From positions 1-51,876 of the forward strand of contig PKRI01000010.1 in NCBI GenBank assembly GCA_017577485.1: a DNA stretch of 51,876 nucleotides. The letters are read 5' to 3'. The notes beneath the pieces are model-generated. The model made no database searches, was not told the origin of the DNA, and saw only the letters and a list, made by a program, of their open reading frames with translations. Of this stretch, positions 16,050 to 26,401 are shown one piece after another. A program made the translations under genes and the position numbers. This stretch comes from Bacillota bacterium (GTDB lineage: Bacteria > Bacillota > Sulfobacillia > Thermaerobacterales > RSA17). Every line of letters starts with the position of its first letter. Positions within the stretch are counted from its first letter, which is position 1.

Positions 16050-16790
16050 ATGCCCGTGCTTGAGATTCGCGACCTGCACACGCAGGTGGGGGACGAGCCC
16101 ATCCTCAAGGGCGTCAGCCTCACGATCAACCCGGGCGAGTTCCACGCCATCATGGGCCCCAACGGCTCCGGCAAGAGCACCCTGGCCTACACCCTCATGG
16201 GCCACCCGCATTACGAGGTCACGGCCGGCGACGTCCTGGTCGACGGCGAGTCCATCCTGGAACTGGAGCCCAACGAGCGCGCCCAGAAGGGCGTCTTCCT
16301 GGCCTTCCAGTATCCCCACGAGATCCCCGGCGTGGGCATGTCCGACTTCCTGCGCACCGCGCGGGCGTCCCTGACCGGCGAAGAGGTCGACATCCTCGAG
16401 TTCCACGACGAACTGGAGGGGCGCCTCAAGCAGATTCATATGGACCCGTCCTTCGCCACCCGCGCCCTCAATGAGGGCTTCAGCGGCGGCGAGAAGAAGA
16501 AGGCCGAGATGGTCCAGATGGCCATCCTCAAGCCCAGGATCGCCATCCTCGACGAGACCGACAGCGGCCTCGACGTGGACGCCCTGAAGGCCGTGGCCGA
16601 AGTGGTCAACTCCATGCGCGACGGCAAGTTCAGCTCGCTGATCATTACCCACTACAAGCGCATCCTCAACTACGTGCGCCCCGACTTCGTCCACATCATG
16701 GTGGACGGCCGGATCGTCCGGTCGGGCGGCCCGGAACTGGCCGACCAGGTCGAGGAACTGGGTTACGAGTGGGTGCGGGCCGAGGCGTGA
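16050..16790 (+). CDS. sufC: Fe-S cluster assembly ATPase SufC
   Basis: The 246-residue ABC-type ATPase that drives the SufB-SufD scaffold in Fe-S cluster assembly in the cytosol. Walker A is GPNGSGKST, the signature loop is SGGEKKK (the SufC-specific variant of the ABC signature), Walker B is AILDETDSGLDVD, and the H-loop is IITHYKRIL. The ATG at 16050 has GGGAGG upstream. It is first of sufC-sufD-sufS-sufU, downstream of a clear promoter. Identification is firm. Confidence 0.97.
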   Translation: MPVLEIRDLHTQVGDEPILKGVSLTINPGEFHAIMGPNGSGKSTLAYTLMGHPHYEVTAGDVLVDGESILELEPNERAQKGVFLAFQYPHEIPGVGMSDFLRTARASLTGEEVDILEFHDELEGRLKQIHMDPSFATRALNEGFSGGEKKKAEMVQMAILKPRIAILDETDSGLDVDALKAVAEVVNSMRDGKFSSLIITHYKRILNYVRPDFVHIMVDGRIVRSGGPELADQVEELGYEWVRAEA

Positions 16791-16873
16791 GGGCCCCGGC
16801 GGCCACCGGCCGGTGACGACCGGCGGGCGACGAGCGCAGGGAGACGACCGACGCTTTTGGAGGCGATGGCACC

Positions 16874-18196
16874 GTGGACTCCGCGGACCAGATGACGCTG
16901 AGCGGCGCCGGGCTCAACGCGGGGGCCCTGGAGCGCCTTTTGCAGTCCGATGAACCCGATTGGCTGAAGGAGCGCCGCCGCAGCGCCTGGCAGGCCTTCG
17001 AGCGGCTGCCGGCGCCCAACTGGCGCTATCTCGACGCCGGCCGCTTCCCGCTGGGCGAGGTGGTCCCCTTCGTGGAGGGCGACACGGCCGCGGCGCTGGC
17101 CCTGGCCCCGGACGAGATCCGGGCCATCAGCGAAGGCGCCCGCAGCGCCGCCGGCCTGGTGGTCCAGGCCGACAACACCGTCCAGGTCGCCCGCCTGCGC
17201 GACGACCTGCGGGAGCAGGGCGTGATCCTTACCGACATGGCCACCGCCGTCCGGCAGCACGGCGACCTGGTGCGGCGCTACCTGTTCGCCCACGGCCCGC
17301 AGCCGGAGGAGCACCGCTTCCTGGCCCTCCACGCGGCGCTGTGGACCGGCGGCTTCTTCCTGTACGTGCCCAAGAACGTGGAGGTCGAGGAGCCCGTCTA
17401 CTTCCTGCAGGCCCTGACCCGGCCGGGCGCCGCGGTCCTGCCCCATAACCTGGTGGTGGTGGACCAGGGCGGCTCGGCCACGGTCTACGAGGAGCAGGTG
17501 TCGGAGCCCCTGGGCCGCCAGCCCTTCTCGGGCGTCTACACCGAGATGCACCTGGAGGCCAACGCCGAACTCCAGTACTTCCTGGTGGACCGCTGGGCCC
17601 ACGACGTCACCGAGGTTTCGCGGCGCCACGCCTTCGTCGGGCGCGACGCCCGCTTCTCCGGGGTGACGGCCTTCTTCGGCGGCGGCCTGCTGCACGCCGA
17701 CGTCTGCGCCGACCTGATCGGCGAGGGCGGCACCAGCGAGTTCCTGACGCTGATCCTGACCAACCAGCAGCAGCACCTGGACATCATCAACTACAACCGG
17801 CACGTGGCGCCCCACACCACCGGCGAGATGAACACCCGTCAGGTGCTGCGGGACCAGTCCCGCACCACCTACCAGGGCCTGATCATCATCGAGCAGTCGG
17901 CGCCCCACAGCCAGGACTACCTGCAGGAGAACGCCCTGATCCTGGACGACGGCGCCCGGGCGGACGCCATCCCCAGCCTGGAGATCCTCAACGACGAGGT
18001 GGCCGCCACCCACGGCGCCACGGTGGGCAAGGTCGACGAGACGGTGCTGTTCTACCTGATGAGCCGCGGCCTGTCGCGGCGCACCGCCGAACTGCTGCTG
18101 GTGGAGGGCTTCTTCGCCCCGCTGCTGGAGCGGGTGCCCGGCGACGACACCCGGGAGCGGCTGATGGGACTGGTTTCCGCGAAGGTGGCCGGTTGA
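16874..18196 (+). CDS. sufD: Fe-S cluster assembly protein SufD (SufB/SufD family)
   Basis: A 440-residue beta-helix scaffold protein that partners SufC. The C-terminal core signature is present: the run ending YNRHVAPHTTGEMNTRQVLR, then TTYQGLIII, and HGATVGKVDETVLFYLMSRG (the conserved SufD-type C-terminus). The N-terminal region WRYLDAGRFPLGE is SufD-like. GTG 16874 follows GGAGG by ten bases; an ATG seven bases earlier is out of frame. Its stop overlaps the sufS start (TGATG). SufB, the usual partner and cluster scaffold, is not next to it here. Confidence 0.9.
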   Translation: MDSADQMTLSGAGLNAGALERLLQSDEPDWLKERRRSAWQAFERLPAPNWRYLDAGRFPLGEVVPFVEGDTAAALALAPDEIRAISEGARSAAGLVVQADNTVQVARLRDDLREQGVILTDMATAVRQHGDLVRRYLFAHGPQPEEHRFLALHAALWTGGFFLYVPKNVEVEEPVYFLQALTRPGAAVLPHNLVVVDQGGSATVYEEQVSEPLGRQPFSGVYTEMHLEANAELQYFLVDRWAHDVTEVSRRHAFVGRDARFSGVTAFFGGGLLHADVCADLIGEGGTSEFLTLILTNQQQHLDIINYNRHVAPHTTGEMNTRQVLRDQSRTTYQGLIIIEQSAPHSQDYLQENALILDDGARADAIPSLEILNDEVAATHGATVGKVDETVLFYLMSRGLSRRTAELLLVEGFFAPLLERVPGDDTRERLMGLVSAKVAG

Positions 18197-19431
18197 TGCG
18201 CGGCATGCCCGTCGACATCGAGGCAGTCCGCCGGGACTTCCCGATCCTGGCGCGGCAGGTCCACGGCAAGCGCCTGGTCTACCTGGACAACGCCGCCACC
18301 ACCCAGAAGCCGGCGGCGGTCATCGAGGCGCTGGACCGGTACTACCGGAACTACAACGCCAACGTGCACCGCAGCGTGCACAAGCTGGCCGAGGAGGCGA
18401 CGCTGGCCTACGAGTCGGCCCGGCAGGAGGTGGCCCGGTTCCTGAACGCGGCGCGCCCGGAAGAGGTGGTGTTCACCAGCGGCACCACCGAGGCGCTGAA
18501 TCTGGTGGCCTACGCCTGGGGACGCGCCAACGTGCGCGCCGGCGACGCCATCGTCTACACCGACATTGAACACCACAGCAACCTGGTCCCCTGGCAGCTG
18601 CTGGCCGAAGCCGTGGGCGCCGAGATCCGGGTGGTGGAGGTGGACCCGGAGGCCGGCCTCGACCTGGACCGCCTGGAGGCGGTGCTGGACGAGCGGGTGC
18701 GCCTGGTGACCCTGCCTCACATCTCCAACGTGCTGGGGCTGGAGCTGCCGGTGGCCGAGGTGGCCCGCCGCGCCCATCAGGTCGGGGCCGTGGTGGTGGT
18801 GGACGCCGCCCAGAGCGCGCCCCAGCAGCCCATTGACGTGCAGGCGCTGGGCTGCGATTTCCTGGCGCTGTCGGGCCATAAGCTGTACGGACCGACGGGC
18901 ATCGGGGTGCTGTGGGGCCGGTACGAACTGCTGGCGGCCATGCCGCCGTTTCTGGGCGGCGGCGAGATGATCCGCCGGGTGGGGCTGACCCGCTCCACCT
19001 TCGCGGACCCGCCGGCCCGCTTCGAGGCCGGCACGCCCAAGATCGCCGGGGCCATCGGCCTGGGGGCCGCCGTCGAGTATTTGGAAGGGCTGGGCATGGA
19101 CCGGGTGGCCGCCCACGACCGGGCGCTGGCCGCCCAGGCCCATGAGGCGCTACTGGAGGTGCCGGGCGTCACGGTGTACGGGCCGCCGCCGGACCGCCGC
19201 GCCGGGCTGGTGGCCTTCAGCCTGGACGATATCCACGCCCACGACCTGGCCAGCCTGGTGGACACCGAGGGTGTCGCCATCCGGGCCGGGCACCACTGCT
19301 GCATGCCGCTGCACGACCGGTTGGGGGTGCCCGCCACCGCCCGGGCCAGTTTCGCGGTGTACAATGGGCCCGACGATATCGAGGCGCTGGTCCGCGCGGT
19401 CCATGCCGCCCGGAAGGTGTTCAACCGATGA
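18196..19431 (+). CDS. sufS: Cysteine desulfurase SufS
   Basis: A PLP enzyme that takes sulfur from cysteine as a persulfide for Fe-S assembly. It is 411 residues, the normal size for group II desulfurases. The PLP lysine is in LSGHKLYGPTG (about residue 226), and the catalytic cysteine is in RAGHHCCMPLHDRLG (about residue 367). The N-terminal signature VYLDNAATTQKP is standard. The ATG overlaps the sufD stop by one base; an ATG three codons on is also possible. Its 3' end overlaps sufU by four bases, which matches its need for SufU as sulfur acceptor. Confidence 0.96.
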   Translation: MRGMPVDIEAVRRDFPILARQVHGKRLVYLDNAATTQKPAAVIEALDRYYRNYNANVHRSVHKLAEEATLAYESARQEVARFLNAARPEEVVFTSGTTEALNLVAYAWGRANVRAGDAIVYTDIEHHSNLVPWQLLAEAVGAEIRVVEVDPEAGLDLDRLEAVLDERVRLVTLPHISNVLGLELPVAEVARRAHQVGAVVVVDAAQSAPQQPIDVQALGCDFLALSGHKLYGPTGIGVLWGRYELLAAMPPFLGGGEMIRRVGLTRSTFADPPARFEAGTPKIAGAIGLGAAVEYLEGLGMDRVAAHDRALAAQAHEALLEVPGVTVYGPPPDRRAGLVAFSLDDIHAHDLASLVDTEGVAIRAGHHCCMPLHDRLGVPATARASFAVYNGPDDIEALVRAVHAARKVFNR

Positions 19432-19817
19432 CCGCCGACATGTACCGGGAGTACATCCTCCAGCACTACCGCAGCCCGCGCAACTACGGCCGGCTGGAGA
19501 ACCCGGACATCGTTCACGAGGACGACAACCCGCTCTGCGGCGACCAGGTCCACATCGAGGTGGCCCTGGACGACCAGGACCGCGTCGCCGACATCCGGTT
19601 CCAGGGCAAGGGCTGCGCCATCAGCCAGGCCTCCACGTCCATCCTGACCGACAAGGTCAAGGGCAAGACGCTGGAGGAGATCAAGGCCCTGACCAAGGAC
19701 GACGTGTTCCAGTGGCTGCGCATCCCCATCAGTCCCATGCGGGTCAAGTGCGCGGTCCTGGGGCTGATGGTGCTGCAGGCCGGCATCCATCACTACGAAG
19801 CCAGGCGCGGGCGTTGA
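19428..19817 (+). CDS. sufU: Zinc-dependent sulfurtransferase SufU
   Basis: A 129-residue SufU, the zinc protein that accepts persulfide sulfur from SufS in Gram-positive bacteria. The metal ligands are in the expected places: Cys37 and Asp39 (NPLCGD), Cys64 (GKGCAIS) and Cys109 (MRVKCA). The Gly-rich insertion that distinguishes SufU from scaffold IscU is short here. Overlaps sufS by four bases. In Bacillus sufB follows directly; here a small unknown gene and thyX follow instead. Confidence 0.95.
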   Translation: MTADMYREYILQHYRSPRNYGRLENPDIVHEDDNPLCGDQVHIEVALDDQDRVADIRFQGKGCAISQASTSILTDKVKGKTLEEIKALTKDDVFQWLRIPISPMRVKCAVLGLMVLQAGIHHYEARRGR

Positions 19818-19974
19818 TGGGCCTCCGGGCCGCGCACGCCCGGTGCGTTGGGCGCGCCCCGCATGTGCCGCTGCACGCCGTTTCGATGCCGGGTGCGGTC
19901 CCGGGCACGCCAGGCTGTCGCAGCGATTCGGCCGTCCACGGTTCGGCAGGCGGCCGCGTAAGGAGGCGCCGCAC

Positions 19975-20241
19975 ATGAAGCGGACGCTGCGCCTGGACAT
20001 GACCGCGGGTCACGACGCCGCCGACAGCATCGAACTGACCATCGTGCTGCGGGTCCCCGTGGCCCCGCCCGACCCCGAGGGCCACAGCACCCGCGTCTCC
20101 CTCGATCACCAGTTGGAAGAGATCCGGCGCCGCATGCGGTCCGGCACCGCCGCCAAGATCGACGAGGACAACCTGGTCATCTTCCGCCTGCTGCAGGCTT
20201 TCGGCATCGAATACTGGCCGGTGGAATCGCACGATCTCTAG
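19975..20241 (+). CDS. Small protein of unknown function downstream of sufU
   Basis: An 88-residue protein with a perfect ribosome site (AAGGAGG, eight bases before ATG). It alternates short beta-type stretches (SIELTIVLRVPV) and a charged helix (LEEIRRRMRSG). No cysteines and no recognised family. It lies 157 bases after sufU on the same strand, so it may be part of the same transcript. The gap between sufU and this gene shows nothing else. Confidence 0.75.
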   Translation: MKRTLRLDMTAGHDAADSIELTIVLRVPVAPPDPEGHSTRVSLDHQLEEIRRRMRSGTAAKIDEDNLVIFRLLQAFGIEYWPVESHDL

Positions 20242-20308
20242 GCCCGGCCCCGGGGGCTGAGGCCCTACCCTGGACCCGGGCGCCGGCGGGTCGAGGACAC
20301 GCGGTTGG

Positions 20309-20485
20309 GCCAATATCAGCACCAATCTTGCACTCCCGGCCGGTTCGTGGAGAAACTGGCCCGAAACTGGCACTACTTACGTCAACTCGGCCCGGTTTCC
20401 CCTACTTCCGTTAACCAGCAGGTCTGAAATCAGACTCCAGTCTTCCCGGTGCACCCGAATCGCCAACAACGGGGCCGATATTGGC
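20309..20485. repeat. Inverted-repeat-bounded, lower-GC element upstream of thyX
   Basis: GCCAATATCAGCACC (20309-20323) is repeated in inverted form at 20471-20485, matching 13 of 15. The 177-bp unit is clearly less GC-rich than its surroundings and holds a tandem GAAACTGGC pair, resembling the multiple short repeats at IS21-type transposon ends. No coding capacity. It fills most of the 413-bp gap before thyX. It is probably a relict or non-autonomous mobile element; no flanking target duplication was found. Confidence 0.4.
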
Positions 20486-20654
20486 GTTACGGGATCACAC
20501 CCCGGCCGGCCACGCCCGGTCACCCGCCGTCCACCCGGACCCGCACCGCACCCGCGCGGTCCGGTCCCCCGGCAGGCAACGTCCGGTCCTCTGCGGAACC
20601 TTCTTGGGCGCAGCATTCTTCCGATTTTTCTACACAGTCAGGAGGCCCGACGTC

Positions 20655-21401
20655 ATGGAGTTCCCGGTCATCGAGACGCCCAGCGGCATCCGCGTGGCGG
20701 TGGTGGCGGCCACGCCCGACCCCGAGCGCCTGGTCTGGCTGGCGCAGCACCAGGACGTCACCGACCACATGACCATCGAGGATCGCGTCCCGTCGGACCC
20801 CGGCGCCGCCATCGTCAAGACGCTGCTGCAGCGCGGCCACTACGGGCCCTTCGAGCACCCCACCATCACGTTCAACATCGGCGGTGTGTCGCGGTCCCTG
20901 ATGGCGCAGCTGACCCGCCACCGGATCGGGATCTCCTTCGACGTCCAGAGCCTCAGGTACACGCGCCTCGACGAAATCGGCGACAGCGACGAGGACCTGG
21001 AGGCGGCCTTCGCCTTCCCGCCCTACCTGGCCCAGGACGAGCCCGTGCGGGTGGTGGAGCGGCGCCGCTCGCCGTGGAAGATCGAGAACCCGCAGGCCGT
21101 ACGGGCCCAGTTGACCGATGCCTACCGGCAGGTGCTGAAACTGTACCGCCAGTTGCTGGAGGCGGGTCTGCCCGCCGAGGACGCGCGGCTCATCCTGCCG
21201 CTGGGCACGCGCATCAACCTGGTGATGAGCGTCAACGCGCGGTCGCTGATGCACATCCTCGACATGCGCCTGCCGCCCAACGCCCAGTGGGAGATCCGCG
21301 AGCTGTGCGGGGCGCTGCTGGACCTGGCGGAAATGTGGATGCCGGCCACCTTCCGCTGGTACCGCGAAAACCGCGCGGGCAAGCATCTGCTGGCGCCGTG
21401 A
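20655..21401 (+). CDS. thyX: Flavin-dependent thymidylate synthase ThyX
   Basis: Makes dTMP from dUMP using FAD, NADPH and methylene-tetrahydrofolate, replacing ThyA. It is 248 residues. The signature region reads RHRIGISFDVQSLRY, with eight rather than seven residues between RHR and the Ser. Other family regions are the segment ending GHYGPFEHPTITF, the substrate-binding RLILPLGTR and the C-terminal AQWEIRELC. ATG 20655 has CAGGAGG nine bases upstream. The 413-bp region in front holds the inverted-repeat element and no visible promoter. Confidence 0.95.
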   Translation: MEFPVIETPSGIRVAVVAATPDPERLVWLAQHQDVTDHMTIEDRVPSDPGAAIVKTLLQRGHYGPFEHPTITFNIGGVSRSLMAQLTRHRIGISFDVQSLRYTRLDEIGDSDEDLEAAFAFPPYLAQDEPVRVVERRRSPWKIENPQAVRAQLTDAYRQVLKLYRQLLEAGLPAEDARLILPLGTRINLVMSVNARSLMHILDMRLPPNAQWEIRELCGALLDLAEMWMPATFRWYRENRAGKHLLAP

Positions 21402-21559
21402 CCGCCCGGCAGCGTACCGCCTGCTGCCGCCGGCGCGTCCCCGCCTGCAGCGGCCGGCGGCGCACCGGCCGGCCGCCCTTCGACCACAAAATCTGCCGGA
21501 TGGGTCCGGGGTATCGCCGGGGCCGCACCGCCGCAGGTTAGTCCTGGAGGTGTGTCCCC

Positions 21560-21856
21560 GTGGCCGACGCGACCACCCGCAAGGGTCTGGAACCGCTCAA
21601 ATGGCAGGTCATCCGGGACCTGGGCTACCCGCCCATGCAGTCGGAAGCCCAGTACCGCCAGCACCTGGACCGGCTGAAGTACGACGTGGCGCGGCAGATC
21701 GGCGTGCCGCTGCAGCCGGGTTACAACGGCAACCTGCCGTCGCGGGACGCCGGCGCCGTGGGCGGCCGGATCGGCGGCCCCATCGGCGGCAACATGGTCC
21801 GCCGGATGATCGCCATGGCGGAGCAGCACATGGCCCAGCGCGGCAGCCTGTCCTGA
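21560..21856 (+). CDS. Alpha/beta-type small acid-soluble spore protein
   Basis: A 98-residue DNA-binding spore protein that protects spore DNA and is degraded at germination. The conserved core is present: LKYDVARQIGVPLQPGYNG (with a DVA-type site for the Gpr protease), then AGAVGGRIGGPIGGNMVRRMI (the family's GxxGGxxxxxxVRRMI-like DNA-binding block). The extra ~20 residues at each end make it longer than the 60-70-residue Bacillus forms but match clostridial relatives. GTG 21560 follows GGAGGTG by eight bases. Expression from the forespore factor sigma-G is expected from the family; I did not identify the promoter. Confidence 0.85.
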   Translation: MADATTRKGLEPLKWQVIRDLGYPPMQSEAQYRQHLDRLKYDVARQIGVPLQPGYNGNLPSRDAGAVGGRIGGPIGGNMVRRMIAMAEQHMAQRGSLS

Positions 21857-21872
21857 GCCGGTGCCGCCCCGG

Positions 21873-22292
21873 TCAGCCGGTGGCCGACGGCGCCGTCTCG
21901 CGCAGCGCCGCCAGGAACACGTCCTCGCCCAGCGTTTGGGCGTAGGCCCACAGCAGGCCGTCCACCACCGCCGCCGGCGAGATGCGGCACCACTCCAGCA
22001 GGGCCCGCACGTCGTCCCATGTGTAGCGGCCGCCGGGCGGCGGGATGACCCCTTCCGCCATGGCCTGCTCGGCCTGGGAGGCGTAGGCGTCCACCAGGCG
22101 CTGGTCGAGGCGGGCCTCGGCGGGCAGCCACCATCCGGCGGCCAGGAAGCCGTCGGGGTCCCGCACGCCCAGCGTGTCCAGCAGGCGCATCAGGTCATCC
22201 CAGGACCAGGGCGCCTCCAGCCAGGCCCGGGCCCCGGCCCGCAGTTCCTCGTAACGGGCCTTCTTGAGCAGATCGGCGAAGGACCCGGTCAT
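21873..22292 (-). CDS. Helical protein of unknown function next to mrp
   Basis: A 139-residue, Trp-rich protein (APWSWDDLMRLLDTLG, GRYTWDDVRALLEWC), probably alpha-helical, with a repeated W-D-D-[LV]-x(2)-L-L pattern that suggests an internal duplication. Starts six bases after the mrp stop, so it is translationally linked to the Mrp-type ATPase. No family recognised. Confidence 0.7.
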   Translation of the reverse strand: MTGSFADLLKKARYEELRAGARAWLEAPWSWDDLMRLLDTLGVRDPDGFLAAGWWLPAEARLDQRLVDAYASQAEQAMAEGVIPPPGGRYTWDDVRALLEWCRISPAAVVDGLLWAYAQTLGEDVFLAALRETAPSATG

Positions 22293-22298
22293 CGCCGC

Positions 22299-23342
22299 TC
22301 ACCGGGCGCGCACGCAGGCCTCCGCCACCCGCCGGATGGCCTCGTGGGCCTCGCTGCCCTCGACGAACAGCCCCGTGCCCGGGATCTGCGGGTTGCCCAG
22401 CGGGATGCGGGCCAGCAGCGGCACGCCCAACTGCTCCGCCAGGCGGTCGCCGCCGCCCTCGCCGAAGATGTGGTAGACCTTGCCCGTATCGGGGGCGCGG
22501 AAATACGACATGTTCTCGACCACGCCGATGATCTCGTGGTTGGTGTCGATGGCCATGCGGCCCGCGCGGTAGGCGACGTGGGTGGCCGTCGGGTGCGGCG
22601 TGGTCACCACGATCTCGCGGCTTGCAGGAAGCAGCTGGTGGACGTCCAGGGCCACGTCGCCGGTGCCCGGCGGCAGGTCCAGCACCAGGTAGTCCAGTTC
22701 GCCCCAGTACACCCGCCGGAAGAACTCCCGCAGCATCTTCCCCAGCATGGGGCCCCGCCACAGCACCGGCCGGTTCTCCTGCAGGAAGAACTCCATGGAC
22801 ATGACCGACACGCCGTGGGCCGGCACCGGGATGATCATGTTGTCGATGACCGTGGGTACCCGGCTGACGCCCAGCAGGCCGGGGACGCTGAAACCGTAGA
22901 TGTCGGCGTCGATGATGCCCACGCGATGCCCCATGGCGGCCAGGGTCACGGCCAGGTTCACCGCCACCGTGGACTTGCCGACGCCCCCCTTGCCGCTGGC
23001 CACGGCGATGGCCTCGGTGTCGCTGCCGGGGTCCAGGATGCCGGCGTCGCCGGGCTGGTCGCCCCACAGGCGGCGGCTCAGTTCCCGGCGCTCCTCGTCG
23101 GTCATGGCGGTCATGTGGACCTCCACCTGCTCCACGCCCGGCAGCGCCTGCAGGGCGGCGCGCACATCCTGCTCGATGGTGTTGCGCAGGGGACAGCCGG
23201 GCACCGTCAGGGCCACCGTCACCGCCACCTGCCCCCCGCGGATGGTCACGTCGCGTATCATATCGAGCTCCACCAGGCTCCGGCGAAGCTCGGGATCGTT
23301 GACCCGGCGCAGGGCGTCGATCACGGACTCGCGGCTTACCAC
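22299..23342 (-). CDS. mrp: Mrp/NBP35-family Fe-S cluster carrier ATPase
   Basis: A 347-residue P-loop ATPase of the Mrp/ApbC type that carries Fe-S clusters to target proteins. Residues ~1-85 form a MIP18/DUF59 domain (VNDPELRRSLVELDMI ... VPGCPLRNTIEQDV). The ATPase domain has the deviant Walker A GKGGVGKST near residue 120 and the family motif LDLPPGTGD. The usual C-terminal CxxC that binds the cluster is not obvious: the region reads MSYFRAPDTGKVYHIFG where others have MS-x-F-x-C-x2-C. GTG 23342 with GGGAGG at eight bases is the start. Divergent from the YlaI-like gene. Confidence 0.87.
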   Translation of the reverse strand: MVSRESVIDALRRVNDPELRRSLVELDMIRDVTIRGGQVAVTVALTVPGCPLRNTIEQDVRAALQALPGVEQVEVHMTAMTDEERRELSRRLWGDQPGDAGILDPGSDTEAIAVASGKGGVGKSTVAVNLAVTLAAMGHRVGIIDADIYGFSVPGLLGVSRVPTVIDNMIIPVPAHGVSVMSMEFFLQENRPVLWRGPMLGKMLREFFRRVYWGELDYLVLDLPPGTGDVALDVHQLLPASREIVVTTPHPTATHVAYRAGRMAIDTNHEIIGVVENMSYFRAPDTGKVYHIFGEGGGDRLAEQLGVPLLARIPLGNPQIPGTGLFVEGSEAHEAIRRVAEACVRAR

Positions 23343-23445
23343 GGAATTCGCCTCCCGACCATTCGACAGGATACGGTTCGCCGGTCCGGAATCTTTATTG
23401 AGAAGGGTTCTAAGGCAACCTAAGTCTACTGGACGGCGATGCCCC

Positions 23446-23664
23446 GTGCAATTGCGCTGCATCCTCTGCCGCAACCTCGTCGACATCGACGACGAGACGG
23501 CCATGGCCAAGCGCGCCCGGGAAGACCCCGGATTCGTGCTGGTCTGCGAGGACTGCCAGCGGCGCAACGTGGAGCGGTACGGGCTGGTGCGCGAGCGACC
23601 CAACCCCATCCTGCGCCACCGCCGCCGGCAGCGGAGGGTAGACCCGGCTGAAAATCCGACGTGA
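23446..23664 (+). CDS. Small YlaI-like zinc protein (DUF2197 type)
   Basis: A 72-residue protein with two Cys-x2-Cys pairs, LRCILCRNLVDID and VCEDCQRRN, forming one zinc site, and a basic tail. The arrangement matches the small YlaI/DUF2197 proteins of Firmicutes, whose role is unknown. GTG 23446 is the only start close to the first cysteine; the ribosome site is weak. A strong bidirectional terminator begins five bases after the stop. Confidence 0.7.
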   Translation: MQLRCILCRNLVDIDDETAMAKRAREDPGFVLVCEDCQRRNVERYGLVRERPNPILRHRRRQRRVDPAENPT

Positions 23665-23669
23665 AAGGC

Positions 23670-23696
23670 GAGGGGCCCGGCAATTCCGGGCCCCTC
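23670..23696. terminator. Bidirectional terminator between the YlaI-like gene and clpC
   Basis: GAGGGGCCCGG (23670-23680) pairs with CCGGGCCCCTC (23686-23696) around CAATT; short T-runs follow on both strands. Confidence 0.75.
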
Positions 23697-23759
23697 ATCC
23701 TTTCGTCCACAGCGTTCCCGTCGTCCACAGCGTTCCCGGCGGGCCGCAGGCCGCGCGCC

Positions 23760-26279
<2,520 letters not shown>

Positions 26280-26401
26280 GCTACCGCCCCCTCTTCATCC
26301 GTCGCCAAACTCTCGCAACTCATGCCCGTGCGCCACGGGCCGGCCGCCGGGTGCACCGCCGGCCGCCGGGTGCACCGCCGGGCCGGCGCAGGCCCGCCGG
26401 A

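Noticed and set aside
20242..20654. A riboswitch or attenuator in front of thyX
   Set aside because: No recognised riboswitch core or terminator/antiterminator pair; the structure is better explained by the inverted-repeat element.
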